From NCBI GenBank assembly GCA_005473895.2, contig SRJI02000018.1, positions 85,040 to 149,039 of the forward strand: a stretch of DNA of 64,000 nucleotides, given 5' to 3'. Within the stretch, counting starts at the first letter, position 1, and the number at the start of each line of letters is the position of its first letter. The notes beneath the pieces were generated by a model. That model had not been told where the DNA came from, searched no databases, and saw nothing but the letters and a program-made list of their open reading frames with translations. The DNA comes from Carideicomes alvinocaridis (GTDB lineage: Bacteria; Pseudomonadota; Alphaproteobacteria; Rhodobacterales; Rhodobacteraceae). This document shows, piece by piece, positions 49,888 to 62,498 of the stretch. The translations under genes were made by a program, and so were the position numbers.

Positions 49888-51168
49888 ATGACCCCCGCCG
49901 GATTAACACTCCGGAAACCATTTTCGGCGCAGCCTGCCGAGGCCGGCCAGGCGCCCGCGGGGAATGCGGGGCAGATCGCTGGGGCCGGCGCCGCCATCGG
50001 AGCCGCCGCCTTGACCATGTCCCCCACCGCCGCGCCCGTCCATCGCCCCGCGCGCCCCGAGGCCGGGCGACGTTCCCTCGACAGCTTGCAGGTCGGGCGG
50101 GGCATCGCGGCGATCGCGGTGGTCGTGTTCCATGCCCATGTCTTCTTCATTCCGGAACGGCTTCACCCGGGCCAGACGGTCAGCCGGGTCTTCGACATCG
50201 GTTATGCAGGCGTCGAATTCTTCTTTGTCCTCAGCGGCTTCATCATGATCCTGGTGCATCGCCGCGACATCGGCCGCCCCCGCCGCGCCGCGCGCTTCAT
50301 GATGAAACGGGCGCTCCGCATCCTGCCCTTCTACTGGCTCGTCACCCTCGCCATGCTGGCCTTGCTCCTGGCGCAATGGCCCGCCACGGCCGGGCAGCTT
50401 TCCCCCGCGCGCCTGCTGCATTCCCTCGCGCTCGTCCCGATGCCCGACGGCGCCGCCCTTCTGGTGGAGGTCGGCTGGACGCTGAGCCACGAATTCCTGT
50501 TCTACGCCCTGTTCTGCCTTCTGATCGTGGCGCCCCGGGCCGGGATTGCCGCCTTCGCGCTCTGGATCCTCGCCATCGGCGCGCTGGTGCCGCGGCCGCC
50601 CGGCTACCCGTGGGATTTCCTGCTGGCGCCCTGCAACCTGCTCTTCGCGATGGGGATGGGGGCGGCGCTCGTCTTCCCGCGGCTGTCACCCCGCTGGGCC
50701 GGCACGGCGGCGCTCTGCGGGACGGCGCTGTTCCTGGCGGTGGGGCTGGGCGATGCCTACGGGGTGATGGACCTGACCCATGCCGGGCGCACCCTGCTTC
50801 TGGGAGCCGCCGCCGCCATCACGGTCGCGGGCCTTGCCGGGTGGGAGACCGGGCGGCGCGTCGCCATGCCCCGCAGCCTCGTCTTCCTCGGCGATGCCTC
50901 CTTCGCGATCTACCTCGTGCATGCGCTGGCGCTGCCGGTCGCGACCCGGGTGATGGTGGAGCTTGGCGCCGGGCGATGGCTCACCCCCGGCCTCAGCCTC
51001 CTGACCCTCACCGCGCTCGCCGTCGCGGCAGGCTGCCTCGCCCACGTGACGGTGGAACGGCCCATGCTCCGGAAGCTTCACGCGCGCCTGTCCCGTGCCG
51101 ACGCGGGCCGGATCCCCGGAGCGAAACGGACGTCATCCCGCCCCTCCCCAGAGGGAAACGCGACCTGA
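49888..51168 (+). CDS. Acyltransferase family 3 (OafA/YrhL-like) membrane protein
   Basis: An integral membrane O-acyltransferase with about ten transmembrane helices that would acylate a sugar, lipid or envelope glycan. The conserved opening SLDSLQVGRGIAAIAVVVFHAH holds the catalytic-type His, followed by YAGVEFFFVLSGFIMILVHR and the basic-loop FMMKRALRILPFYWLVT; the late FLGDASFAIYLVHAL is also typical. The first 60 residues from the ATG at 49888 are Ala-rich and unconserved. No good ribosome site marks that start, so the true start may be nearer 50017. Substrate is unknown. Confidence 0.85.
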   Translation: MTPAGLTLRKPFSAQPAEAGQAPAGNAGQIAGAGAAIGAAALTMSPTAAPVHRPARPEAGRRSLDSLQVGRGIAAIAVVVFHAHVFFIPERLHPGQTVSRVFDIGYAGVEFFFVLSGFIMILVHRRDIGRPRRAARFMMKRALRILPFYWLVTLAMLALLLAQWPATAGQLSPARLLHSLALVPMPDGAALLVEVGWTLSHEFLFYALFCLLIVAPRAGIAAFALWILAIGALVPRPPGYPWDFLLAPCNLLFAMGMGAALVFPRLSPRWAGTAALCGTALFLAVGLGDAYGVMDLTHAGRTLLLGAAAAITVAGLAGWETGRRVAMPRSLVFLGDASFAIYLVHALALPVATRVMVELGAGRWLTPGLSLLTLTALAVAAGCLAHVTVERPMLRKLHARLSRADAGRIPGAKRTSSRPSPEGNAT

Positions 51169-51226
51169 TCGCCCGCAGGCGCGCGAGGGTCGGCGAAAGG
51201 TCGGACCCACGCCGCCCTACCCGTCT

Positions 51227-54368
<3,142 letters not shown>

Positions 54369-54495
54369 CGGCTCCCTTCCCCCGTGCGGCCCCCGCCGCG
54401 CGAGGCGGCAGAATGGCCGCGCGCCCCTCGCGGCGCAAGCCCCGGGCGCTCCGGATGGCCGGAGCGGCTTACGAGGTTCTTAACCCCTCCGCCCT

Positions 54496-56802
54496 ATGAC
54501 CCTGCCGACGCCTGCCGAACCAGCCGGGGCCCGGATGCTCGAACCGCCGCCAGAGATGCCAACGGCGCGAAACGCCTCGCAGATGCAGGAACAGCTCGCC
54601 GCCTTCGATCGCCGCACCTCCCGGCGGGGCCGCCTGCTGCAATACCTGCAGGCCCGGATCGGCTATTTCCTGTTCCGGCAGATCGTGACCCTGTTCGGTT
54701 TCTGCGTCCTGGCCCTGGCGGGGGCCCCGTGGGTCGGCCTGCTCTGCGCCACGGTGGCGGGCGTGACCGAATGCCTGGAGCTCTTCGGCATCAGGCGGCT
54801 CAGGCGCGCGGTGGAGGCGGGGATGGACCTGCCCCGCGCCGAGCGGCTGAGCGCGGGGCTCAGCGTGTTCCAGGCGACGGGGATCAGCCTGGCCATCACC
54901 ATCGGCGGCCTGTCCCAACCGCCGCTTCACGCCGCGCTCTACTGCTTTTCCTACCACGGCGGCGCGATGGTGGTGGCGGGCATCGGCCTGCGCGCGGCGC
55001 CCCGCCAGATCGCCCTGCGCCTCATGGTCCACGTCGCGGCCATGGGCGGGCTGCTGTTCTACGACCTGTTCTGGCGCCACGGCAATCCGCTGCAATTTTA
55101 CTTCGACGGCACGGGCATGTTGTTGATGCTGTTCTGGCTCTGGCTCGTGGTCGCCCATCTCGCCGGTCTCGACCGCCGGCAGGAGGCGGCGAACCGCGCG
55201 ATCCTGATGGCCCAGACCGAGACCCTGCGCGCCAACAAGGACCTGCGCCGGCAGCAGGAAACGCTGCGCCGCATGTCGCTGGTGGCCCGCCATGCCCGGG
55301 ACGGTCTGATCATCACCGATCACGAGGGCACGATCCTCTGGGTCAACGAGGCGTTCAGCGACATGACCGGCTATCGCCCCGACGAGGCGGTGGGCCGGCA
55401 GGCCGCGGCCCTGCTGATGCGCTCCGACAACGAGGCGGAGGAGCTGGCCGACCTGCGCGACGCGCTCCTGCGCAAGCAGCCGTTCCGCGGCGTCTTTGCC
55501 CAGTACAGCAAGACCGGAGAGCTGACCTGGATCGACAAGCACGTGGTCCCCATCCAGGGCCCCGATGGCGAGATCGAGTATGCGCTGTCCGTCGATCGCG
55601 ACGTGACGGAGGATCGCGCCAAGGCTCGCGAACTGGCCGAGGCCAAGGCCCGGGCGGAGCGTGGCGAACGCGCCCGCGCGGAATTCCTCGCCACGATGAG
55701 CCACGAGATCCGCACCCCCATGCATGGCATCAGCGGCATGGTGGAGCTTCTGGACAAGACCGAGCTCGGCCCCGAGCAGCGGCTCTATACCGAGACCATC
55801 CGCAGCTCGGCCGAGGCTCTGCTGACCATCATCAACGACGTGCTCGACCTGTCCAAGCTGGACAGCGGCAAGCTGGACGTCGCGCCCGCGCCGTTCTCGC
55901 CCCGCGACTGCATCGGTCAGGTGGTGCAGCTGCTGCGGCCCCAGGCCGACGCCAAGGCGCTGCAGCTGGCGCTGGAGGTGGACCCGGACCTGCCCGCTCG
56001 CGCCTCCGCCGATGCCGGGCGGCTGCGGCAGATCCTGGTGAACCTGCTGGGCAACGCGATCAAGTTCACGCGCCAGGGCGGGGTGGACCTCACCGTCACC
56101 CACCGCCCCGCTGGGGCAGCGGGCGGCCCCACCGGAATGGAGATCGCGGTGCGCGACACCGGCATCGGCATCCCTCCCGACCGGCTGGACGACATATTCG
56201 AGCCGTTTCGCCAGGCGGAGGACGGTACCACCACCCGCAATTTCGGCGGCACCGGGCTGGGCCTGACCATCTCGCGCCTGCTGGCCCGGCGGATGGGCGG
56301 CGACATCTCCGTCCGCTCCACCCCCGGCGCCGGATCCTGCTTTACCCTGACCCTGCCCCTCGCCCCGGTCGCCGACGCCCCCGCCGCGTCCGAGCCGGCC
56401 CCGGACCCCGCCGCCCTGCCCGAGGGGCTGCGCGTGCTGGTGGCCGAGGACAACGGCACCAACCGCCTGATCCTGGACAAGTTTCTGCGCGGCGCACCGA
56501 TCCGGCTGAGCTTTGCGCTCAACGGGGCGGAGGCGCTCGAGGCCCATCGCGCAGACCCGGCGGACGTGGTGCTGATGGACATGGCGATGCCGGTCATGGA
56601 CGGGCTGGAGGCGACGCGCCGCATCCGCGCCAACCAAGGCCCGCAGCCCTGGATCGTGGCGCTGACCGCCAATGCCTTCGACAGCGACCGGGAGGCCTGC
56701 CTCGCCGCCGGAATGGATGATTTCCTGACCAAGCCGGTGCGCCGCGCCGAGCTGCTGGACCGCCTCGCCCGCGCCTCTGCCGCGCCCCGGCGGCCGGGCT
56801 GA
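54496..56802 (+). CDS. Hybrid sensor histidine kinase/response regulator
   Basis: A 768-residue membrane kinase. The N-third has about six hydrophobic segments (about residues 55-225). A PAS domain follows (about 265-375: [30 protein letters not shown]), then a short coiled coil. The HisKA domain has phospho-acceptor His in [16 protein letters not shown]. The HATPase has [22 protein letters not shown] and [21 protein letters not shown]-terminal receiver (about 645-760) has [12 protein letters not shown] with the acceptor Asp, and TKPV. No separate response regulator or Hpt gene is adjacent, so its output is unknown. Confidence 0.93.
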   Translation: MTLPTPAEPAGARMLEPPPEMPTARNASQMQEQLAAFDRRTSRRGRLLQYLQARIGYFLFRQIVTLFGFCVLALAGAPWVGLLCATVAGVTECLELFGIRRLRRAVEAGMDLPRAERLSAGLSVFQATGISLAITIGGLSQPPLHAALYCFSYHGGAMVVAGIGLRAAPRQIALRLMVHVAAMGGLLFYDLFWRHGNPLQFYFDGTGMLLMLFWLWLVVAHLAGLDRRQEAANRAILMAQTETLRANKDLRRQQETLRRMSLVARHARDGLIITDHEGTILWVNEAFSDMTGYRPDEAVGRQAAALLMRSDNEAEELADLRDALLRKQPFRGVFAQYSKTGELTWIDKHVVPIQGPDGEIEYALSVDRDVTEDRAKARELAEAKARAERGERARAEFLATMSHEIRTPMHGISGMVELLDKTELGPEQRLYTETIRSSAEALLTIINDVLDLSKLDSGKLDVAPAPFSPRDCIGQVVQLLRPQADAKALQLALEVDPDLPARASADAGRLRQILVNLLGNAIKFTRQGGVDLTVTHRPAGAAGGPTGMEIAVRDTGIGIPPDRLDDIFEPFRQAEDGTTTRNFGGTGLGLTISRLLARRMGGDISVRSTPGAGSCFTLTLPLAPVADAPAASEPAPDPAALPEGLRVLVAEDNGTNRLILDKFLRGAPIRLSFALNGAEALEAHRADPADVVLMDMAMPVMDGLEATRRIRANQGPQPWIVALTANAFDSDREACLAAGMDDFLTKPVRRAELLDRLARASAAPRRPG

Positions 56803-56880
56803 GGGCCATTCCCCTTTGCGGGCCGGGAAACCATCGCGTATCAGGTGAGGCGAAACGCCCTACCCGAAAGGCCCGAGCCC

Positions 56881-58170
56881 TTGGATATCGCGACCCGTGT
56901 GTGGAACCACAAGTGGAAGATCGACCCGATCGTCCGTTCGCTCATCGACACCGACTTCTACAAGCTGCTGATGTGCCAGTCGGTGTTCCGCAACAAGCCG
57001 GACACGCAGGTCACCTTCTCGCTGATCAACCGCACCACGCGGATCCCTCTCGCCCGGCTGATCGACGAGGGCGAGCTGCGCGAACAGCTCGACCACATCC
57101 GCTCGCTCCGGCTGACCCGCGGCGAAAGCACCTGGCTGCGCGGCAACACCTTCTACGGCAAGCGGCAGATGTTCCGTTCGGACTTCATGGAATGGTTCGA
57201 GGGGCTGCGCCTGCCGCCCTATCACCTGGAGAAGGTGGGCGATCAATACGAGCTCACCTTCGAGGGCACCTGGCCCGAGGTCATGCTGTGGGAGATCCCC
57301 GCCCTCGCCGTGCTGATGGAGTTGCGCGGCCGCGCGGTCCTGAACGACATGGGCCGGTTCGAGCTGCAGGTGCTCTATGCCCGCGCCATGACCAAGCTCT
57401 GGGAAAAGGTGGAGACGCTGCGCCAGTACCCGGACCTGCGGATCGCCGATTTCGGCACGCGGCGGCGGCACAGCTTTCTCTGGCAGGATTGGTGCGTGCA
57501 GGCCATGGTGGAGGGGCTGGGCCCGGCCTTCACCGGTACGTCCAACTGCTTGATCGCCAAGAACCGCGACCTCGAAGCGATCGGCACCAATGCCCACGAG
57601 ATGCCCATGGTCTATGCCGCGCTGGCCGAGGACGACGCCGCCCTGGCCCGCGCCCCCTACGACGTGCTGTCCGACTGGCATGACGAGCACGAGGGCAACC
57701 TGCGCATCATCCTGCCCGACACGTTCGGCACCGCGGGGTTCCTCAAGAACGCGCCCGACTGGCTGGCCGGCTGGACAGGCATCCGCATCGACAGCGGCGA
57801 CCCGGCGACCGGCGCGGAGACGGCCATCGCCTGGTGGAAGAGCCGCGGCGAGGATCCGCGCCAGAAGCTGGTGATCTTCTCCGACGGGCTGGACGTGGAC
57901 ACGATCGCCGCGCTGCACGAACAGTTCCGAGGCCGCGTCCGCGTATCCTTCGGCTGGGGCACGAACCTGACCAACGATTTCCGCGGGCTGGTCCCCGAAG
58001 GCCGGCTCGACGCCTTCTCGCTGGTCTGCAAGGCGGTCTCCGCGGAGGGTCACCCGACGGTCAAGCTCTCGGACAACCCGGAAAAGGCGATGGGCCCGGA
58101 GGACGAGATCGCGCGCTACAAGCGGGTGTTCGGGGTCGGGAAGCAGGAGCGCATGGAGGTTGTGGTTTAG
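56881..58170 (+). CDS. pncB: Nicotinate phosphoribosyltransferase
   Basis: PncB converts nicotinate, PRPP and ATP to nicotinate mononucleotide in NAD salvage. The 429-residue reading from TTG at 56881 ([31 protein letters not shown]) matches the family N-terminus and length, with AAAGG upstream. A GTG at 56845 is also in frame but would add 12 unconserved residues. Motifs include [46 protein letters not shown] (with the phosphorylatable His), GIRIDSGDP and [11 protein letters not shown]. It ends three bases from the convergent low-GC gene. Confidence 0.94.
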   Translation: MDIATRVWNHKWKIDPIVRSLIDTDFYKLLMCQSVFRNKPDTQVTFSLINRTTRIPLARLIDEGELREQLDHIRSLRLTRGESTWLRGNTFYGKRQMFRSDFMEWFEGLRLPPYHLEKVGDQYELTFEGTWPEVMLWEIPALAVLMELRGRAVLNDMGRFELQVLYARAMTKLWEKVETLRQYPDLRIADFGTRRRHSFLWQDWCVQAMVEGLGPAFTGTSNCLIAKNRDLEAIGTNAHEMPMVYAALAEDDAALARAPYDVLSDWHDEHEGNLRIILPDTFGTAGFLKNAPDWLAGWTGIRIDSGDPATGAETAIAWWKSRGEDPRQKLVIFSDGLDVDTIAALHEQFRGRVRVSFGWGTNLTNDFRGLVPEGRLDAFSLVCKAVSAEGHPTVKLSDNPEKAMGPEDEIARYKRVFGVGKQERMEVVV

Positions 58171-58173
58171 AAA

Positions 58174-58911
58174 TTAGCCAGTTAGCAGCTTGGAATTTCC
58201 AACAACTTTGTTCAGGTCCTCCGCAACATCGGCTAGCTCATCGGCAATGGACTGACCCAGCGCCTTCCGAAAAGCGCGGCTGCGCCCCTGCCATTGGGCG
58301 TCAGTATCTTTCGCCCCCCTGATCCAAAGAGCTTTGTCCAGAATACGTTCTGGCCAGAGGCTCTGAAAGAAACGGGACTTCTCAAGGATCCCCCGCATGG
58401 CATGGCAATCGTCCTCGAAGCCGTTATCTGCCAAGTATGCGTAGTATGAAGTCATCCTATCCCGCGGATCACTGGCGTTGATACCGCAAGCATTGACGAC
58501 ATAGCTATCATAGAGCACCCAACATTCAGGTCGCACAAACCAGACCAACTTTGAAAAGGCTGAAATCTGTCGTCCCTTTGTCAGGCCGTCCTCGTTTGCC
58601 TGATCGGCCAAGTCCGCGACAAATTCAGCTCGCTCAACTGTGGAAGTCGGCCACTCCAAAATTGTCTGGTTAACGAGGTTGGCAATACCTTCTGCCCCGA
58701 GGTCGCAATCTTTTTCGGTCTTTTCGCGAGGCAACGGCCCATTTCTTAAGATTCCACGACTAACTCCGTAGCGAGCTGAAACCTTCCGCACAGATTCACG
58801 AGAATATTTGCCACCGTTGGCTTGAAGTTCGTAGTAATCAACTCCGTCCTCGCCCCACCAGAATAGGGCGTGCTCCTGAAGAGCGTAGCGAACCAGATCT
58901 CCAACCTTCAT
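58174..58911 (-). CDS. Low-GC protein of unknown function
   Basis: A 245-residue soluble protein of clearly different base composition: lines I counted are about 52% G+C, against about 65-70% around it, which suggests recent horizontal acquisition. No signal peptide or membrane helix is visible. The central part (QISAFSKLVWFVRPECWVLYDSYVVNACGI) has the pattern seen in several poorly characterised proteins with an OGG-like helical fold, sometimes near defence genes, but this is only a resemblance. The stop lies three bases from the pncB stop. Function is not assigned. Confidence 0.75.
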   Translation of the reverse strand: MKVGDLVRYALQEHALFWWGEDGVDYYELQANGGKYSRESVRKVSARYGVSRGILRNGPLPREKTEKDCDLGAEGIANLVNQTILEWPTSTVERAEFVADLADQANEDGLTKGRQISAFSKLVWFVRPECWVLYDSYVVNACGINASDPRDRMTSYYAYLADNGFEDDCHAMRGILEKSRFFQSLWPERILDKALWIRGAKDTDAQWQGRSRAFRKALGQSIADELADVAEDLNKVVGNSKLLTG

Positions 58912-59022
58912 ATCGACTTATTACCCCGTTTTTCATTCTCCTTTAATTGAACACTAGGTTAGTCACTGAATCAATTGGAGCCTTTAATCGGAGCAGAGGT
59001 AGAGCCTGAACAGCCCAGACTT

Positions 59023-59178
59023 CTACTCCACCACCTCCCGATCATCCGAAGGCACCACGCCTTCCTGCACGCCCTCGCCGGCGAGCATCAGGCCGAGGAT
59101 GATCACCACGAAAAGCACCGGGATCAGCACGAAGAACAGCGACCGCGGCATACCGCGCTTGGGTTTGGGTTCGGTCAT
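59023..59178 (-). CDS. Small single-pass membrane protein
   Basis: A 51-residue protein with a basic N-terminus (TEPKPKRGMPRS), one transmembrane helix (about residues 13-32, LFFVLIPVLFVVIILGLMLAG) and an acidic C-tail. AAAGGAGA lies nine bases before the ATG. Topology would be N-terminus in. No family is recognised. It is about 100 bases downstream of arfB on the same strand. Confidence 0.75.
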   Translation of the reverse strand: MTEPKPKRGMPRSLFFVLIPVLFVVIILGLMLAGEGVQEGVVPSDDREVVE

Positions 59179-59274
59179 GGGACGTATCTCCTTTGCACGG
59201 GAAACGCGTCCGGCCCCTTGCATGGTTCCCGGAAGGTGCCGGCACGCGGCGGCACACCACCGGGCTCCCGCGCA

Positions 59275-59688
59275 TCACCGCTCCCAGCCACGGCCTTCCT
59301 TGACCTCGGAGCGCTTCTTTTTCGCCTCCACCCGCTTGCGCTTCTGGTTCTGCGACACCTTCGTGGGGATCCGCCGCTTCGGCCGCTCCAGTGCCTTGCG
59401 GACCAGTGCAGCCAGGCGGTCCCGGGCGATCTCGCGGTTGCGGGCCTGCGAACGCTCCTCGGAGACCTGGATCACCAGCGCGCCCTCCTTCGTCCAGCGC
59501 CGCCCCGCGAGACGCCGCAGCCGGGCCTTCACCGGGCCGGGCAGGTTCGGCGAGCGCTCCGCCTCGAAACGCAGCTCGACCGCGGAGGAGACCTTGTTCA
59601 CGTTCTGCCCGCCGGGGCCGCCGGCGCGGATGAACTGCTCCGTGATCTCCCAGTCCTCGATGGCGATGCGGTCGTTGATCCTCAGCAT
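59275..59688 (-). CDS. arfB: Alternative ribosome-rescue factor / peptidyl-tRNA hydrolase
   Basis: A 137-residue ArfB (YaeJ)-type protein that rescues stalled ribosomes by hydrolysing peptidyl-tRNA. The catalytic GGQ is at residues 26-28 (RAGGPGGQNVNKVSS). The long basic C-tail (RRIPTKVSQNQKRKRVEAKKKRSEV) is the part that enters the empty mRNA channel in known ArfB. GGAAAGGA precedes the ATG at 59688; an upstream in-frame start adds 15 unconserved residues. Confidence 0.95.
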   Translation of the reverse strand: MLRINDRIAIEDWEITEQFIRAGGPGGQNVNKVSSAVELRFEAERSPNLPGPVKARLRRLAGRRWTKEGALVIQVSEERSQARNREIARDRLAALVRKALERPKRRIPTKVSQNQKRKRVEAKKKRSEVKEGRGWER

Positions 59689-59753
59689 GACCCGTCCTTT
59701 CCGACCGGATAGATGGCCCGGCTCCCCCCGCATGGCAATGCGAAAGCCGCACC

Positions 59754-59787
59754 AAAAAGGGCCGCCCCCGCGATGGGACGGCCCTTT
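59754..59787 (-). terminator. Rho-independent terminator of the short-ORF transcript
   Basis: On the minus strand AAAGGGCCG (59787-59779) pairs with CGGCCC and T bases (59764-59756), followed by TTTTTGG. It lies about 70 bases past the stop of the 18-codon ORF and about 65 bases before arfB, so a transcript starting upstream would end here. Confidence 0.85.
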
Positions 59788-59935
59788 CGGAATGAGTGGA
59801 GGTGGGGGCCGGTTAGGCCTTCACCAATTCGGGGTCCGCAGACCCAGGGACTGCCCTAGGCCACATTCCTCCGAACTGTTCCGACACCCTTCTCCAGCTT
59901 CCTGATAAACACTAGAGCACCTCCTTTCTGTTGTT
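59756..59935 (-). ncRNA. Candidate small transcript carrying a short ORF (speculative)
   Basis: Between the yhhQ stop and a strong terminator lies a stretch of about 180 bases with no normal gene but with a near-perfect ribosome site and an 18-codon ORF. The 3' part contains CACCTCC (59804-59798 on the minus strand), exactly complementary to GGAGGTG of the ribosome site (59924-59918), so the RNA could fold to hide its own start. A TTGACA box lies about 50 bases upstream, but no convincing -10. Confidence 0.35.
59856..59912 (-). CDS. Short ORF of 18 codons with a strong ribosome site
   Basis: The ORF starts at GTG (59912) with AAAGGAGGT and a seven-base spacing, among the best ribosome sites in the window. 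It encodes MFIRKLEKGVGTVRRNVA, a basic peptide (three Arg, two Lys, one Glu) with an amphipathic character, then TAG. It is too short to judge by composition. It could be a leader peptide, a small regulatory protein, or chance. It follows yhhQ by 70 bases on the same strand and precedes the terminator at 59754-59787. Confidence 0.4.
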   Translation of the reverse strand: MFIRKLEKGVGTVRRNVA

Positions 59936-59982
59936 TCGCGTACAGAAAGACTGGCACATCTTGTGTACATGTCAAACGAAAT

Positions 59983-60615
59983 TCATGCCGCTTGTGCACG
60001 GAGCGACGAAACGATCACACGGAAGGGGATCAGTGCCACGAGAGCGAGCAGCAGTTTCACCATCCAGTCGGCCACCGCCAGTGTCACCCAGAGCGGCACC
60101 ATCGGCCCCATCGTGAGGAAGGGCGCCGGGTCCTGCGCCCAGGCGGTCTGGGCATCCGCGGCGGCGGAAAAGAACGGCACGAAGCCCGCGAAGGCGATGG
60201 AGAAGAACAGCGCCGTGTCCAGCACCGACCCCACCAGGGTGGAGACCAGCGGCGCGCGCCACCATGCCCCGCCGCGCACGGCGTTGAAGGTGGTGATGTC
60301 GACCAGCTGCGCCACGAGGAAGGCGGTCCCCGAAGCCACGGCAATGCGCAGCGGCACGGCGGGGCCGAATTCCAGCATGATCTGGCTGCCGACGAGCGAG
60401 CAGATCACCCCGGTGACGAAGCCCGCCAGCACGACGCGGCGCGCGGCCGGCGCCCCGTAAACGCGGTTCATCACGTCGGTGACGAGGAAGGCGAGCGGAT
60501 AGGTGAAGGCGCCCCAGGTCAGGATCCCGTCGAGGATCAGGAACTGGACGAGGATGTTGGAGGCCACGACGATGGCGGCCATGGCAAGAATGCCGGGAAG
60601 ATGCGTGCGGTTCAT
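59983..60615 (-). CDS. yhhQ: Queuosine precursor transporter
   Basis: A 210-residue integral membrane protein with about six helices, of the YhhQ/QueT-like (DUF165/Vut) family that imports preQ0 or preQ1 for queuosine synthesis. Signature segments are GAFTYPLAFLVTDVMNRVYG, GTAFLVAQLVDITTFNAVR and STLVGSVLDTALFFSIAF. The ATG at 60615 (MNRTHLPGILAMAAIV) is the natural N-terminus; the ribosome site is weak. I looked for a preQ1 riboswitch upstream and did not see one. Confidence 0.92.
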   Translation of the reverse strand: MNRTHLPGILAMAAIVVASNILVQFLILDGILTWGAFTYPLAFLVTDVMNRVYGAPAARRVVLAGFVTGVICSLVGSQIMLEFGPAVPLRIAVASGTAFLVAQLVDITTFNAVRGGAWWRAPLVSTLVGSVLDTALFFSIAFAGFVPFFSAAADAQTAWAQDPAPFLTMGPMVPLWVTLAVADWMVKLLLALVALIPFRVIVSSLRAQAA

Positions 60616-60726
60616 GGTATCTGGTGCCCGTTTTTCACATGGTTGCGGCGACATGGCTCTCGCCGGAACGCGGCGGGAACGGGCGGGCGTGTAGTCCTCT
60701 CGCCGCGGGCGCGCAAGGGGAATCTC

Positions 60727-61605
60727 CTAGCGGTCCAGCACGTATTCCACGAATTCCGTCGTCTGGAAGAAGCGCTGGTTGTCGTCCGAGATCATGGTCA
60801 GCCGCGTGCGCCCCTGCCTGTCCTGCCAGACCGCGATGCCCTCGAGGTTGTCATGGGTGCCGGTCGGGGTCTGCAACAGCAGCTCCACGCGCCCCTCCGG
60901 ATCGTCGGGGTCGAAGCGCCGCACCTGGCTGCGGAACCCCAGCCCGGTAAAGCGCCGCTCCAGCAGGTAGAGCATCCCGTCCGGGCCGAAATCCGCCCCC
61001 ACCGGGACAAAGCCGTCATGTTGCGGGATATCCCGCGGCACCTTCCAGTCGGGCCCCTCGTAGCGGAAGACCGGGATCCGCCCCTTCCGGCCGAAGCCGC
61101 CTTCGGGCAGGGCGTAGATCCTGTCGCTTGCGTCGATGGCCAGCGCCTCCAGCCCGCGGTTGGGCGGCAGCGACAGGAAGCGGGGATGCCGCTTCAGCCC
61201 CTTGCCGCGATGGTCGGCGCAGATCCGCTGCACGAGGTTGATGAATTCGAAAGAGACCCATTCGGTCCCATCCGAGGCGATGGCCAGCCCCTCGCTGTCG
61301 TTCTGCTCCACCCCGCCGTCATGGGTCCCGCCCAGCGGCAGGATCGGCTGCGCCTTCACGCCGGTGATGCGGCCCGTCTCGCGCAGCAGCCGGCCCTCGG
61401 TGCGGTAGCCGCGGTCGCTGATGGTGACGAAGCGCGTGCCGTCCGCCGACAGCTCGAGCCCGGAGAACCCGCCGAAATGCGGGTCCTTCAGGTGCCAGGA
61501 AAAGCTGCCGACGTGGCGTGCCGGACCGGCCACGTCGGCCCGTCCGGTCAGGGTGAGTGCCGCCAGCAGCCCCGCGCCTAGCGCGACTGCAAGACGGCGG
61601 CGCAT
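60727..61605 (-). CDS. Phytase-like esterase (secreted beta-propeller)
   Basis: A 292-residue protein with an N-terminal signal peptide (about residues 1-23, ending near TGRADV) and a beta-propeller of the 'esterase-like activity of phytase' family: [62 protein letters not shown] and [25 protein letters not shown]. It should act in the periplasm, probably on phosphate esters or as a lactonase-type enzyme. The ATG lies within the end of mepA (28-base overlap), and no ribosome site is obvious, so coupling is likely. Confidence 0.85.
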   Translation of the reverse strand: MRRRLAVALGAGLLAALTLTGRADVAGPARHVGSFSWHLKDPHFGGFSGLELSADGTRFVTISDRGYRTEGRLLRETGRITGVKAQPILPLGGTHDGGVEQNDSEGLAIASDGTEWVSFEFINLVQRICADHRGKGLKRHPRFLSLPPNRGLEALAIDASDRIYALPEGGFGRKGRIPVFRYEGPDWKVPRDIPQHDGFVPVGADFGPDGMLYLLERRFTGLGFRSQVRRFDPDDPEGRVELLLQTPTGTHDNLEGIAVWQDRQGRTRLTMISDDNQRFFQTTEFVEYVLDR

Positions 61606-62498
61606 TGCTGCGGCAGATCCGCTAGGGTCAGTTCACGCTTGGGCTTGGGCTTGGGCGCATTGGGATCGGGCGGCGGCGGGTTGAGGATGTTGTTCACCCA
61701 TTGCTGCGCCTCGGCACAGCCGTCTCCCGGCGGGGGCGGCGCCTGGTCGACGCAGCCGGTGGCGCCCGGCGGGCAGGCCAGCCGCACGTGGAAATGGTAG
61801 TGATGCCCCCACCACGGGCGCACCTTGCGCAGCCAGGACCGGTCGCCGGTGGCCTCGTTGCACATCTTCACCTTGCCGCCGGGGAAGAGGAAGATCCGCG
61901 CGACCCGCGGATCCTCGGCGGCGGCCTTGATCACCGCCATGTGCTGCGGCGTCCAGTTGCTGTTGGTATAGGCCCCGCTCGCCCGGCGGAGCGAGATCGA
62001 GGACAGGCTCTCGCGCTCGGACCGCGACAGGTCCAGCCGGTCGGCCGGGCGCAGCCAGATATCGGCGTCCAGGCCGATCTGGTGGCTGGCATGGCCGGTC
62101 AGCATCGGGCCGCCGCGCGGCTGGCTCATGTCGCCCACGTAAAGGCCGTTCCAGCCCGGGATCCGCGCCACCTTGCGCGACAGGTCCTCCACGAAATCCA
62201 CCGTCTCGGGATGCGCCCAGTTGCGGTTCCGCGACAGGCGCATGGCCTGCCAGGTCGGCCCCGTCTCGGGCAGCTGCACGGCGCCCGCCACGCAGCCCTT
62301 GGAGTAGGAGCCGTAGGGCGCGGCGTCATGTTCCGACCCGCTCTGCTTGGCGCCGAACAGCCGCTTGGCCTGCTGCGTGGACAGCGAGGCCGGGATCGCC
62401 ATGGGCTCCGGCTCCTGCACCGGGTCGGGCGCCTTGTCGCGAAAGCCGCAGCCGGCGAGGATCGTCAAAAGGACGAGGGGGAAGAGCGTTCGGCCCAT
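61578..62498 (-). CDS. mepA: Penicillin-insensitive murein endopeptidase (lipoprotein form)
   Basis: A 306-residue peptidoglycan hydrolase that cuts D-Ala-meso-DAP cross-links. A lipobox (LAG-Cys17) predicts a periplasmic lipoprotein rather than the soluble E. coli form. LAS-type zinc motifs are [14 protein letters not shown] (His139, Asp144/146 region) and [11 protein letters not shown]. Conserved Cys residues ([27 protein letters not shown]) match family disulfides. AAGGAGA precedes the ATG. It overlaps the MFS gene by 34 bases at its start and the phytase-like gene at its end. Confidence 0.93.
   Translation of the reverse strand: MGRTLFPLVLLTILAGCGFRDKAPDPVQEPEPMAIPASLSTQQAKRLFGAKQSGSEHDAAPYGSYSKGCVAGAVQLPETGPTWQAMRLSRNRNWAHPETVDFVEDLSRKVARIPGWNGLYVGDMSQPRGGPMLTGHASHQIGLDADIWLRPADRLDLSRSERESLSSISLRRASGAYTNSNWTPQHMAVIKAAAEDPRVARIFLFPGGKVKMCNEATGDRSWLRKVRPWWGHHYHFHVRLACPPGATGCVDQAPPPPGDGCAEAQQWVNNILNPPPPDPNAPKPKPKRELTLADLPQQCAAVLQSR

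Noticed and set aside
60616..60726. Possible preQ1 riboswitch ahead of the queuosine-precursor transporter
   Set aside because: An A-rich GTGAAAAACGG stretch is present, but no P1 stem with the conserved loop and A-rich tail of a preQ1-I aptamer could be built.
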